Shown here piece after piece: positions 48,652 through 57,268 of a stretch of DNA of 64,000 nt. A model generated the notes under the pieces. The model did not search any database, was not told the origin of the DNA, and was given only the letters and a program-made list of their open reading frames with translations. The position numbers were made by a program, and so were the translations under genes. The stretch comes from Rhodococcus phenolicus (lineage in GTDB: Bacteria > Actinomycetota > Actinomycetes > Mycobacteriales > Mycobacteriaceae): the NCBI RefSeq assembly GCF_001646785.1, contig NZ_LRRH01000067.1, forward strand, positions 20,213 to 84,212, given 5' to 3'. Every line of letters starts with the position of its first letter. Within the stretch, counting starts at the first letter, position 1.

Positions 48652-49683
48652 GTGACCGAATGGGTGCAGATGCTGGTGACGATGGCGGACGGCCCTCGAC
48701 AGCAGGTCCACGGCACGGTCGTTCCGTACCGGAACTCCGAGGAACCGTTCCACTACTACCTCGGTACCTACGGCGAAGAACCGGTCTTCCTGCCGTATCA
48801 CCGTGAAGGGCTCCGCCTGTATCGGTGGGGGCGCCGATCCCGGATCGAATCGCTCGGCGGCGGAGTGCTGTTCGTCAGCGACGGTGACACCGCGTGGGAT
48901 TTCACGTCCGATCCGCACCGACCGCGCTGCACCGCGCTGCACCGGGTGCATTCCTTGGGTTCGGACCGCTGTCTCGTGGTCACCCCACGCGTCGAGCATT
49001 GGGTCGGCAGTCATCACGCTCGCCCGGCGGGCCCGGTCACCGATCTCGAGTTCCTCGGCCGCTCCTGCTGGTCGGTGGATCTGGCTGCGGGGGAGAGGCG
49101 CGGCCGGCCGCGATCCTCGCTGCGGCTCGTCGTCGACGCCGACACCGGCACTGTGCTGGCGCAACATTCGGGTGACGGTGTCGACGGTGCCGCCTACACG
49201 GACCTGACCGTGGACGAGTCGCCCGATCCGTCGCTGTTCGTGTGGAGCGGGCCGGTCGTCTCGGACGAGGAATCCCGGGACCGCGCCGGTAACGGCGGCC
49301 ACTCCGTCACCCGGCACGAAAACGACCTGCAGTGGTTCCGGGAGAACGTCACCGCCGACCCTGTCCTGGTCCCGATGCTGTCGGACTTCACACCGAGCCT
49401 CGTCGACCGGGTCGACCGGGAATCCGGTGATTTCTCCGCGCTGCTCGGTGCGGACGAGCGCACCGGCTGGCTGGTTCGCCGGCGCCGGTCGTCCGAACCG
49501 TGGCCGGTGAAGGTTCACGGGAACCAGATCGTCTGGTCCACCCGGGATTTCGACTGGGCCTTCCAGTGGTACCGCGGAACTCTCGGTGACGACGGACTCG
49601 CGTTGCTCCAGCGGCAACTGCATCCGGACGAGCCCGCGGAGGGCGCCCCGCACATCGTCTTCGCTGGCTCGAACGGTCCATGA
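48652..49683 (+). CDS. uncharacterised protein sharing domains with the DUF6924 protein
   Basis: The 343-residue soluble protein has no signal or membrane span. It contains an N-terminal beta-rich part, then PDPSLFVWSGP, a linker, and a second domain starting LVPMLSDFTPSLVDRVDRESGDFSALLG and ending QIVWSTRDFDWAFQWY. The protein at 15353 has the same order (FEPSLFTWTGPS, then TWLPMTTNV...SGDARTGELSVSISG), so they are members of one family; this one lacks DUF6924. GTG at 48652 has a GGAG 6 bases upstream and gives the start that lines up with its relative; ATG at 48583, 42 bases downstream of a TACACT box, is an alternative. Function unknown. Confidence 0.7.
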   Translation: MTEWVQMLVTMADGPRQQVHGTVVPYRNSEEPFHYYLGTYGEEPVFLPYHREGLRLYRWGRRSRIESLGGGVLFVSDGDTAWDFTSDPHRPRCTALHRVHSLGSDRCLVVTPRVEHWVGSHHARPAGPVTDLEFLGRSCWSVDLAAGERRGRPRSSLRLVVDADTGTVLAQHSGDGVDGAAYTDLTVDESPDPSLFVWSGPVVSDEESRDRAGNGGHSVTRHENDLQWFRENVTADPVLVPMLSDFTPSLVDRVDRESGDFSALLGADERTGWLVRRRRSSEPWPVKVHGNQIVWSTRDFDWAFQWYRGTLGDDGLALLQRQLHPDEPAEGAPHIVFAGSNGP

Positions 49684-49741
49684 CCGGACACGGCGCCTCT
49701 GGGGCGCTAGCCTGGGACAACCCGAAGGAAGGACCGTCACG

Positions 49742-49897
49742 ATGGCCGACGCAGCGAAATCCGGCGACGATACGCACGACGAGGACGAGCGGCGTGCGAA
49801 GGTCAGGGAAGCGGGACCGGCCGATCATGGCAACGACGGGGGCATGGCAACCCGCGAGAACGCGCCCGAGATCGCCGAGGGTTCGAACGACGACTGA
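49742..49897 (+). CDS. small acidic hydrophilic protein
   Basis: A 51-residue, highly charged protein without hydrophobic core (MADAAKSGDDTHDEDERRAKV, rich in Asp/Glu and Gly). The ATG at 49742 has GGAAGGA 8 bases upstream, which argues for real translation. It is probably disordered. It lies between the gene at 48652 and a methyltransferase on the same strand (17 bases before it). No function can be given. Confidence 0.6.
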   Translation: MADAAKSGDDTHDEDERRAKVREAGPADHGNDGGMATRENAPEIAEGSNDD

Positions 49898-49914
49898 TCA
49901 TCGAACGAGGTCGC

Positions 49915-50481
49915 ATGAGTTGGGCATACCGCCTCGCATACCGTGTCGGCTTCACGCCGTGGGAACACGCACTGGGTCCGCGCGGCGCACATTTCGATGC
50001 GCTTGTCGAGACGGTGGCCGGTCCCGGCCGGGCTCTGGATGTCGGTTGCGGTAGCGGGGAACTGTCGATCCGGCTGGCACGACGTGGCTGGGACGTCACC
50101 GGAATCGACAACGTGCCCGCGGCGATCGAGACGGCGACCGCCGCGGCTGCCGCCGCCGGGGTGGCGGTGAGGTTCGTCGAAGGCGACGTCACCGCGATGG
50201 CCGACGTGGTCGGGGCCGGCTACGGTCTGCTCGTGGATTTCGGTTGCTTCCACGGGCTTACGGGCGCAGAACGCGCCGCCTACCGCCGCCAGGTGGATCG
50301 GGTGTCCTTGCCGGACGCGACGCTGATGATGTTCGCGTTCGAGCCGCACTTCCGGGGGCCGTTGCCGCGCGGCACCGATCGTGCAGAGATCGAGCGGATC
50401 TTCGCCGGATGGTCGGTGGAGGACGAGGTGTCCGTGCGGGCTGGATTCCACGCGAAGTGGTATCGGCTGGTCCGACGCTGA
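49915..50481 (+). CDS. class I SAM-dependent methyltransferase
   Basis: The 188-residue enzyme has motif I in ALDVGCGSGELSIRLARRG, an acidic strand-two end in VTGIDNVP, EGDVTAM, and LLVDFGCFHGLT in the region of motif IV. The compact form is like small-molecule or thiopurine-type methyltransferases. ATG at 49915 follows the small acidic gene by 17 bases, probably in one transcript. The region after its stop carries a phosphotransferase remnant. Substrate unknown. Confidence 0.85.
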   Translation: MSWAYRLAYRVGFTPWEHALGPRGAHFDALVETVAGPGRALDVGCGSGELSIRLARRGWDVTGIDNVPAAIETATAAAAAAGVAVRFVEGDVTAMADVVGAGYGLLVDFGCFHGLTGAERAAYRRQVDRVSLPDATLMMFAFEPHFRGPLPRGTDRAEIERIFAGWSVEDEVSVRAGFHAKWYRLVRR

Positions 50482-50588
50482 CCGGTGCGGTCGAGTTCTC
50501 GCGGGGCACCTCCGTGGAGAAATCTGCATGGTACGGAATGCAGGGATAAACCGAACTTTGGTGTGGCTGCAGCGGAGGGCGTCACCCG

Positions 50589-50785
50589 TTCGCCCGGACC
50601 TGGTTCGGCGACCGCGAACGCGAGGTGTTCCGGAGTGTCCTCGGCGTCGCGGACGACACGTGGATTCGCGGGCTGGGATGGGCGCTCTGGAAGGCCCTCA
50701 TCTCACTCGACGATCCACGCGGAGGAGTCCGCGCATGCTCGACGCCCTGCGCCTTCTCCGCGATTGCGACGGAGAATCCCGATGA
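50589..50785 (+). pseudogene. C-terminal remnant of an aminoglycoside-phosphotransferase-like protein
   Basis: The 356-bp gap after the methyltransferase contains the frame FARTWFGDREREVFRSVLGV followed by WIRGLGWALWKALISL, which is the tail pattern of APH/choline-kinase-like phosphotransferases (R-G-x-G-W-A-L-x-K-A-L-I). After a frame change a final MLDALRLLRDCDGESR and stop appear. No N-terminal kinase motifs remain, so this is a decayed fragment. The rest of the gap, 50482-50588, shows nothing. Confidence 0.55.
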
Positions 50786-50837
50786 ACCGCGCTCGGCGAT
50801 GTTCCACGAACCCTCTCTGTCGTGGTGGGCCAAGAGA

Positions 50838-51326
50838 TTACGCTGCCTGCCGGTCCTGGTCGTTCTCGGCGAGCCGGGCCAGCCGTTGCAGATCGTCGGC
50901 CAGTGCGTCACGACGATCCCGGTGAGCCTTGACGAGAAGCCAGTAGACCCGGTCGAGGCCGGGGGCGACGTGCAGTACGTCGTACGACTGCACGATCCGT
51001 GTGCCGGTTCCGGCCGGTTCCAGATCGATTCGCCACTCGGTACTGTCGACCTTCCCCCACAGGCCCACCGTCTTCCACGCGAGCGTCCGCGGGGCGTCGA
51101 CCGCCGTGAACATGCACGAGCGACTCCAGACGAAGACGCCGGACCGGTTGGTTCCCCGGAAACGAACGCCCGGTGCTGCCCGCCTGCCGGTCCTGCGCCA
51201 GTGTGCGGCTCGGCATTCGTGACTCCATTCACCGGTTCGGGTCACGTCGGTGATGATGTGCCACAAGGCTTCTGCTGGAGCGGTGGTGATCGCCTCGGAG
51301 CGTCCGTGTCGTGCAAGGGTGCCCAT
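50838..51326 (-). CDS. SRPBCC-family (START/Bet v1-like) protein
   Basis: The 162-residue protein has the helix-grip pattern: SEAITTAPAEALWHIITDVTRTGEWSHE, then VRFRGTNRSG, W-S-R-S-C-M-F, RTLAWKTVGLWG and a long C-terminal helix (LLVKAHRDRRDALADDLQRLARLAE). Such proteins bind lipids or polyketides in a central cavity. ATG at 51326 overlaps the stop of the hemerythrin gene by one base (TGATG), so translation is coupled. It is the last gene of the TetR-hemerythrin-SRPBCC operon. Confidence 0.85.
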   Translation of the reverse strand: MGTLARHGRSEAITTAPAEALWHIITDVTRTGEWSHECRAAHWRRTGRRAAPGVRFRGTNRSGVFVWSRSCMFTAVDAPRTLAWKTVGLWGKVDSTEWRIDLEPAGTGTRIVQSYDVLHVAPGLDRVYWLLVKAHRDRRDALADDLQRLARLAENDQDRQAA

Positions 51327-52036
51327 CACGTACGCTCCTCGATCGATGCAACGTGCAGCGCCGGCACGGTGGAGGCCGGACCGTCGCCCCACCGCAGCGC
51401 TGCCTGCCTGCGATACCTGCGGGCGAAGCCGTGGAGGATGAGGAATCGGGGTACGGCGGGCACGACGCTCAGGATCGCGTCGCGATCGGTGGGGGTCGCC
51501 CCGTCGATGACCCAGTGTCCCTCCATGCCGAGTTCTGCGAAACGCTTGGGCGCGACGAAGTACTCGTGTTCGATTGCGCGATATTCCGCGGTGGTGATGG
51601 TGGCCGCGACGACGGGCATCATCTCGAGTTCCTCGCGGCGCAGGTGCGGCAGCAGCACGTCGTCGAGGCCACTCAGGGTGGTGAGCAACCGTTCTCGTGC
51701 CGACGGGTCGTCGCCGTACGCCTGCGCGGCTTCCTCCACCGCAGCGAGAGCCGGTGCGATCCGCGCGTGGTCGGCCTCCATCCGATCGAGCAGCGCACCG
51801 GCCGACCGGTCGCGCTCCCGGATCAACGGCCACAGTCCGGCGTCCTCCCCGGCGTGGTGCCGGTGCAGGAAACGGCACATCCAGAGGACGTGCGCGGCGA
51901 TCGCCCGGCGACGAGAGTCGTCGGGAGGGGGCGGATCGTCGAGCACCATGCGCGTTCGTCGCAGATCACGACGCAGTGCGCTGTGCACGATTCCCATACT
52001 CCGTGTGTCGGCGGGCTCGTTCCGGTAGGTGTTCAT
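51326..52036 (-). CDS. hemerythrin-domain protein
   Basis: The 236-residue protein has the four-helix hemerythrin pattern: an early His-containing helix (MGIVHSALRRDLRRT), then FLHRHHAGEDAGLWPLI, MEADHARIAPAL and LLPHLRREELEMMPVV. The His and Glu residues (HxxxE pairs) would hold a di-iron site that binds O2 or NO. The C-terminal 70 residues are extra (YFVAPKRFAELGMEG, RFLILHGFARRY) and could sit over the core. ATG at 52036 is in front of a gene for a TetR regulator (15 bases apart). With that regulator and an SRPBCC protein it forms a three-gene operon. Confidence 0.9.
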   Translation of the reverse strand: MNTYRNEPADTRSMGIVHSALRRDLRRTRMVLDDPPPPDDSRRRAIAAHVLWMCRFLHRHHAGEDAGLWPLIRERDRSAGALLDRMEADHARIAPALAAVEEAAQAYGDDPSARERLLTTLSGLDDVLLPHLRREELEMMPVVAATITTAEYRAIEHEYFVAPKRFAELGMEGHWVIDGATPTDRDAILSVVPAVPRFLILHGFARRYRRQAALRWGDGPASTVPALHVASIEERT

Positions 52037-52050
52037 GGCCCGCGCTCCTT

Positions 52051-52707
52051 TCAGTCGTCGAGGGTCAGCAACCTGACGATCGTGTCGGTGAGCCACTGCT
52101 CGTACCGGGCACGGCTCCACCCTGCGCTGCCGGTGAGGAGGTCGTAGACCTCCACCGTGATCACCGCCCAGAGTCCGTCGCCTTCGAGCGGCGTGAGTTC
52201 ACGGCCGGCGATGGCTGCTCCTGCGATGTGGACGGTCTGCCGCTGGGCCTGCCGGATCTCGTCGAGCCGGGAGGCGAGCGCGGGGTCCGCTGCCGCTCCC
52301 TCACGCAGCGCGCGTTGCAGTCCCACGGTGCGCCCGTTCACGGCGGCCACCAGTGATGCGGCCGCGGCGGCTCGTTGCAGGTGGCTTCCGCGGGACAGGG
52401 CGGCGAACTCGGGGCGGTCCATCAACGCCACCGGCCGGTCGTCGCCGACGACCGCGAAATCGATCACCTGGCCGAACAGCCGGGGCTTGGAACCGAAGTT
52501 GCTGTACACGGTCTCGAAGGAGACGCCCGCCGTGCTTGCGATCTCGCGCATTGCGACGGACCAGCCCCGCTCGGCGAACAGGGCTGCGGCGGCGTCGAGA
52601 ACCCGGCGGCGGCTCTCCTCGGCCTGGCGGCGCCGGAGCGTCACGTCGTACCGCCGCGCCTTCGGGGTGGTCGATGCATTCCCGCGTCCAACCGCGTTCG
52701 TGCTCAC
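52051..52707 (-). CDS. TetR-family regulator of the hemerythrin/SRPBCC operon
   Basis: A TetR regulator of about 218 residues with the helix-turn-helix (RRRVLDAAAALFAERGW, then REIASTAGVSFETVYSNFGSKPRLF), and a ligand domain typical of AcrR types. The start is uncertain: the GTG at 52707 gives the longest sensible form but lies within the promoter; GTG at 52644 is downstream of the predicted transcription start. It should repress its own operon through the TACA-TTG-TGTA palindrome. It lies 15 bases ahead of the hemerythrin gene. Confidence 0.82.
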   Translation of the reverse strand: MSTNAVGRGNASTTPKARRYDVTLRRRQAEESRRRVLDAAAALFAERGWSVAMREIASTAGVSFETVYSNFGSKPRLFGQVIDFAVVGDDRPVALMDRPEFAALSRGSHLQRAAAAASLVAAVNGRTVGLQRALREGAAADPALASRLDEIRQAQRQTVHIAGAAIAGRELTPLEGDGLWAVITVEVYDLLTGSAGWSRARYEQWLTDTIVRLLTLDD

Positions 52708-52708
52708 C

Positions 52709-52737
52709 ACTACATTGTGTAACGCCCTTATTTTCAA
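52709..52737 (-). promoter_or_regulatory. promoter with overlapping palindrome for the TetR-hemerythrin-SRPBCC operon
   Basis: On the reverse strand TTGAAA (52732-52737), a 17-base spacer and TGTAGT (52709-52714) form a good sigma-A-type promoter. TACATTGTGTA at 52711-52721, a 4-3-4 palindrome, overlaps the -10, a position suited to autorepression by the TetR protein. Confidence 0.6.
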
Positions 52738-52794
52738 TACAAGTGTTTGTGGCGAATTACAGTGGTGCTGGCGGAGCCGGCGGGCGCGCGTCCT

Positions 52795-53952
52795 TCACAG
52801 CGACTGTGCCCACCGCCCGATATCGCCGCGTTCGAGAGCCAGTGCCAGCAGGTCCGGAAACCGGTCGGGTGTGCACGCGAATGCCGGGATGCCGAGCGCG
52901 CCCAGCGCGGCCGCGTTCTCCCGGTCGAACGCCGGGGCGCCGTCGTCGGACAGGGCGAGCAGCACCACCACCTGCACGCCGGCGTCGCGCATCGACGCCA
53001 TCCGGCTGAGCATCTCCGCGCGGATCCCGCCTTCGTACAGGTCCGAGATCAGCACGAACAGCGACTCGGTGGGCCGCGTGATCAGCGATTGGCTGTACGC
53101 GATCGCGCGGTTGATATCGGTGCCGCCGCCGAGCTGCGTGCCGAACAGGACCTCCACCGGATCGGCCAGCTTGTCGGTCAGATCCACGACCGCGGTGTCG
53201 AACACCACCAGCGACGTGCGCAGCGCCCGCATCGACGCGAGCACCGCCCCGAACACCGACGCGTACACCACGCTCGACGCCATCGAGCCCGACTGGTCGA
53301 TCGCCAGCACGACGTCGCGCTGCACGGCCTGCGAGCGGCGGCCGTAGCCGATCAGCCGCTGCGGCACCACCGTGCGGTACTCCGGCAGGTAATGTGCGAG
53401 ATTCGCGCGGATCGTCCGATCCCAATCGATGTCGCGCAGCTTCGGATTCGACGTCCGTGCCGACCGGTTCAGTGCTCCGGTCACCGCGGACCGGGTGTGC
53501 TGGGCGATGCGCGCCTCGACCTCCCGCACCACTTTCTCCACGACCATCCGTGCGGTCGCGCGGGTCGTCTCCGGCATCACCTTGTTCAGGCTCAGCAACG
53601 TGCCGACGAGATGCACGTCCGGTTCGACGGCGTCGAGCAGTTCCGGTTCGAGCAGCAGTTGCGTCAGTCCCAGGCGCTCCATCGCGTCGCGCTGCATCAC
53701 CTGTACCACCGAGGTGGGGAAGTATGTGCGGATGTCGCCGAGCCACCGCGCCACCCGCGGTGCCGAACCGCCCAGGCCGGCGCTGCGACGTCCGCTCGGA
53801 TCGGGATCGCTGCGATCGTAGAGCGCGGCGAGCGCCCCGTCCATCGCCTCGTCGTCGGTGGAGCGCAGTCCGCCGGTGGATTCCTCGGCGGCGTCGCCGA
53901 GCAGCAGCCGCCACCGACGCAACCGTTCCGTTTCGTCCGATGATGTTGTCAT
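52795..53952 (-). CDS. von Willebrand factor A domain protein of the MoxR cluster
   Basis: The 385-residue protein has an N-terminal helical part (about 1-200) and a C-terminal VWA domain. The metal site reads AIDQSGSMASS (about 217), then a Thr in GGGTDINRA and an Asp in ISDLYEGG, so the MIDAS is complete. The order helical part plus VWA is the usual partner of MoxR ATPases and resembles CoxE/YehP-type proteins. ATG at 53952 overlaps the DUF5682 stop by 4 bases. It is the last gene of the five-gene chain and probably works with the MoxR ATPase in a chaperone-like complex. Confidence 0.9.
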   Translation of the reverse strand: MTTSSDETERLRRWRLLLGDAAEESTGGLRSTDDEAMDGALAALYDRSDPDPSGRRSAGLGGSAPRVARWLGDIRTYFPTSVVQVMQRDAMERLGLTQLLLEPELLDAVEPDVHLVGTLLSLNKVMPETTRATARMVVEKVVREVEARIAQHTRSAVTGALNRSARTSNPKLRDIDWDRTIRANLAHYLPEYRTVVPQRLIGYGRRSQAVQRDVVLAIDQSGSMASSVVYASVFGAVLASMRALRTSLVVFDTAVVDLTDKLADPVEVLFGTQLGGGTDINRAIAYSQSLITRPTESLFVLISDLYEGGIRAEMLSRMASMRDAGVQVVVLLALSDDGAPAFDRENAAALGALGIPAFACTPDRFPDLLALALERGDIGRWAQSL

Positions 53953-56171
53953 GCAGGAACTCCCAGGATCAGCGCGGTGGCTTGTACGGCGCGTGCCCCG
54001 CGGTCGGCGTCGACGGAGGTGACGGTGGTGCGCGTGCGCTCGCCGCCGCGCACCACCGCGCCGAGTGTTCGGCGCTCGGCGGGCGCGAACGCGCCGAACG
54101 TGCGACGCAGAACCGGCAGCACGTCCACGAAGTTCTGGTCCGGCAGTGCCGACACCCAGTCGTCGATCAGTCGCAGCAGACCACGATCGTGCATGAGCAG
54201 CACCGCGCCGCCACCGACGAAACCGTCGATCCACCGGGCCTTCGCGCCGGGATCGATGCCCACCGACAACGCCCGCGACACCCGCAGCGCGGTGTCGTCC
54301 TCATCGATCCGGCCCATGTCCCGCAGCAACCGCACGGTCCGGCCGGTGAGGACGCCGTCCACGTCGTCACGGTCCGCGATCACCCGCAGGGTGACGAGCC
54401 ACCGCTCGGTCGTGCCGGGATCGTCGCGCACAGCGATCGCGGTGTGCACGTCGTCGACGGCCGTGCGCAACGCGTCCGTGGCGTCGGAATCCAGGCCGGT
54501 CGCCGCGGCGGGCAGACCGGCGCAGATTCTGGCGAGCAACGCGTCGGTGACATGGCCGAGGGAGGACAGATCGGTGCCGCGCACATCGCCGTAGCGCAAC
54601 GTGCGGATGAGCGCCGGCAACGCCGACATCAGGTGCAGCACATCGTGATCGAGCGCGGCCGCGGCGTCGAGCGCGGCGAGCACGTCGGGAATCGATGCGA
54701 GCAGATCTGCGAGCAGCGCCTGTTCGAGGGTATCGGTGACCTCACCGAGAGTGGCCTCCGGTCGTCCCACTCGATCGAGGACGACCGCGTGCGCCGCCGA
54801 TTCCACCGTGGTGCCCCACCGTGAGGCTTCGACGATCGCGACCGACAGTTCCGGATCCCACCGCAGCGTCCACGACTCGCGGAACGTGCCGGTGGAGCGG
54901 ACCGTGCTGGTCGCGGCCTTCGCCCAGTCGATGCCGAGCAGCGCGAGGCGGTGCAGCAACCGCGACCGCTGCAGATCGTTGTCCTTCCGCAGATCCAGAT
55001 CGAGATTCTTGTCGACCGGAGACCGCTTGAGCCGCAGCGTCTTCGAGTGGGCCTGTAGATCCGCGTCCAGCGGCACCGTCGGAGTGTCGTCCGGGATCTC
55101 GCCGAGCGCCTCGCCGACCACGAGTCGGCGCGTCACCAGATCGAGCAACACGTCGTCGCCGTCGCACAGCACCGACCGGGTCGCCTCGGTGACCTCGGTG
55201 AGGCCGGGCAGCGGCCGGTCGCGCAGCGCGGCCAAGGTGTCGGCCAGGCGGGTGGCCTCGATGACGTGCGCGCTCGACACGGGCAGGTCCTCGCTGCGCA
55301 GTTCCCGCGCGACCCGCGTGAACCAGCGCTCGATCGTCCGGTCGTGGTGGGTGAACAGGTGGTGGTACCAGCCGGGCGAGGTGATGCCCGCGCCGTATCC
55401 GGAGGCCGACGACAAGCGCGAATGTGTCCACGGCACCCACGTGAGCGACGCCTTCACCTTCGGCAGGCCCTTGAGCAGTCGAGCGTCGGGGGCTGCGGGG
55501 CCGAGCTTGCCGGACAGTGCGGGCGCGTGCATCGCCCCGCACACCACCGCGATCTTCTGGGCGCCGGCCTTGATCGTCGCGCGCAGCACCTGACGCATGT
55601 GCGCCTCGCGTCGCAACGTGTGCTCGTCGATGCCCATCGTCTCGCGCAGCGCCGCCATCGCCTCGGTGATCGCGTCGAATCCGTCTGTGTGATCGATGCT
55701 GTCGTGCTCGGCGCCGTTCTCGGGACGCCGGGTCCCGGACTCGACGACCGCATCCCACCACTGTTCGAAGTCGTCGTAGCCGCCGGCCGCGGCGAGTGCG
55801 GCCAGCGGATCGGGACCCGGGTCGCCGGCCGGTCTGTCCGCGGCGAGGCTCAGCGCCGCGGGAAGGTCGCAGAACCGGACGTCCGCGTCGTGCAGGATCG
55901 CCCACTGCAGCGCCTGCCATTCCGGGGAGAACGTGGCCAGCGGCCAGAACGCGGCCGTCGACGGGTCGCCGGTCGCGTACCCGAGCAGCGCGACGGGCGG
56001 GCGCATCTGCTCGGACGCCGCCGACGCCACCAGCGGATCGGCGTCGGCGGGGCCCTCGATGAGCACGGTGTCCGGCTCGAGTTCGGCGAGCGCGCGCAGC
56101 AGCGCGCGGGCCGAGCCCGGACCGTGGTGCCGGATGCCGAGCACCCGGACCTGTGCGGTGGGGGTGCTCAC
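53949..56171 (-). CDS. DUF5682-family protein of the MoxR cluster
   Basis: A 740-residue soluble protein. The N-terminal stretch VLGIRHHGPGSARALLRALAEL followed by VLIEGPADAD resembles the start of TraB/TIKI/ChaN-like domains, where a His and a later Glu coordinate metal. The next region (YATGDPSTAAFWPLATFSPEWQALQWAI, RFCDLPAALSL, VVCGAMHAPAL) continues this plan; the C-terminal 400 residues are helical and unfamiliar. ATG at 56171 overlaps the MoxR stop by 4 bases. Catalytic role unproven; the cluster context points to a substrate or effector of the MoxR/VWA pair. Confidence 0.82.
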   Translation of the reverse strand: MSTPTAQVRVLGIRHHGPGSARALLRALAELEPDTVLIEGPADADPLVASAASEQMRPPVALLGYATGDPSTAAFWPLATFSPEWQALQWAILHDADVRFCDLPAALSLAADRPAGDPGPDPLAALAAAGGYDDFEQWWDAVVESGTRRPENGAEHDSIDHTDGFDAITEAMAALRETMGIDEHTLRREAHMRQVLRATIKAGAQKIAVVCGAMHAPALSGKLGPAAPDARLLKGLPKVKASLTWVPWTHSRLSSASGYGAGITSPGWYHHLFTHHDRTIERWFTRVARELRSEDLPVSSAHVIEATRLADTLAALRDRPLPGLTEVTEATRSVLCDGDDVLLDLVTRRLVVGEALGEIPDDTPTVPLDADLQAHSKTLRLKRSPVDKNLDLDLRKDNDLQRSRLLHRLALLGIDWAKAATSTVRSTGTFRESWTLRWDPELSVAIVEASRWGTTVESAAHAVVLDRVGRPEATLGEVTDTLEQALLADLLASIPDVLAALDAAAALDHDVLHLMSALPALIRTLRYGDVRGTDLSSLGHVTDALLARICAGLPAAATGLDSDATDALRTAVDDVHTAIAVRDDPGTTERWLVTLRVIADRDDVDGVLTGRTVRLLRDMGRIDEDDTALRVSRALSVGIDPGAKARWIDGFVGGGAVLLMHDRGLLRLIDDWVSALPDQNFVDVLPVLRRTFGAFAPAERRTLGAVVRGGERTRTTVTSVDADRGARAVQATALILGVPA

Positions 56172-57268
56172 CCGGCGACCTCACGGCACGCCCGGTAGAA
56201 GTCGGCCCATTCGGGGCGGCCGCGGACGACGGCTTCGAGGTACTCGTCCCACACCACCGTATCGGCGACGGGATCCTTGATCACCGCGCCGAGAATGCCG
56301 GCGGCCACGTCGGCCGAGCGCAGCACGCCGTCCCCGAAGTGCGCGGACAGGGCGAGGCCGTTGGTGACCACCGAGATGGCCTCGGCGGTCGACAGCGTGC
56401 CCGACGGCGACTTGAGTTTCGTGCGGCCGTCGGTGGTCACACCGCGACGCAGTTCCCGGAACACCGTCACCACGCGCCGGATCTCCTCGGCCGCCGGGGC
56501 CTGCGGCAGTTCGAGCGCGGAACCGAGCTGCGCGACGCGTCTTGCGACGATCTCGACCTCGTCGTCCTCGCTCGCGGGCAGCGGCAGCACCACGGTGTTG
56601 AATCGGCGGCGCAGCGCCGACGACAGGTCGTTGACGCCGCGGTCGCGGTCGTTGGCGGTGGCGATGACGTTGAATCCCTTCGTCGCCTGCACCTCGATGC
56701 CGAGTTCGGGGACCGGCAGCGTCTTCTCGGAGAGGATCGTGATCAGCGCGTCCTGCACGTCGGCGGGGATGCGGGTCAGTTCCTCGATGCGGGCGACCGC
56801 GCCGTCGCGCATCGCCGTCATCACCGGCGACGGCACCAGCGCGGCGGGGGTCGGACCCTCGGCGAGCAGCCGCGCATAGTTCCAGCCGTAGCGGACCGCT
56901 TCCTCGGCGGTTCCGGCGGTGCCCTGCACCAGACGCGTCGACGTTCCCGAGATCGCCGCGGCCAGGTGCTCGGACACCCACGTCTTCGCGGTGCCGGGCA
57001 CACCGAGCAGCAGCAGGGCGCGATCGGTCGCCAGCGTCGCGACCGCAACCTCCATGAGCCGGCGCGGCCCGACGTACTTGGGGCTCACGACGGTGCCGTC
57101 GGCGAGTTCCCCACCGAGCAGATACGTCACGACCGCCCACGGCGACAGCTGCCACGACGGTGGGCGGGGCCGGTCGTCGACGCGAGCGAGCGCGGCCAGT
57201 TCGTGCGCATACTGCTGCTCCGCGTGCGGTCGCAGCAGGTTCTGCTCGTCGATGACGTTGTCGGTCAA
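56168..57268 (-). CDS. MoxR-family AAA+ ATPase
   Basis: A 366-residue AAA+ protein. Walker A is GVPGTAKTW (about 84-92), sensor-like NVIATANDRDRG is present, and the arginine-finger segment is SALRRRFNTV. The Walker B place reads ARIEELTRIP, so the usual D-E is E-E. It lacks extra domains and should act as a hexameric chaperone or activator of VWA proteins. The start is a TTG at 57268 with GAGGAG upstream; the TTGA overlap with the DUF5691 stop makes this choice likely. A longer reading upstream lies wholly inside the DUF5691 gene. Confidence 0.88.
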   Translation of the reverse strand: MTDNVIDEQNLLRPHAEQQYAHELAALARVDDRPRPPSWQLSPWAVVTYLLGGELADGTVVSPKYVGPRRLMEVAVATLATDRALLLLGVPGTAKTWVSEHLAAAISGTSTRLVQGTAGTAEEAVRYGWNYARLLAEGPTPAALVPSPVMTAMRDGAVARIEELTRIPADVQDALITILSEKTLPVPELGIEVQATKGFNVIATANDRDRGVNDLSSALRRRFNTVVLPLPASEDDEVEIVARRVAQLGSALELPQAPAAEEIRRVVTVFRELRRGVTTDGRTKLKSPSGTLSTAEAISVVTNGLALSAHFGDGVLRSADVAAGILGAVIKDPVADTVVWDEYLEAVVRGRPEWADFYRACREVAG

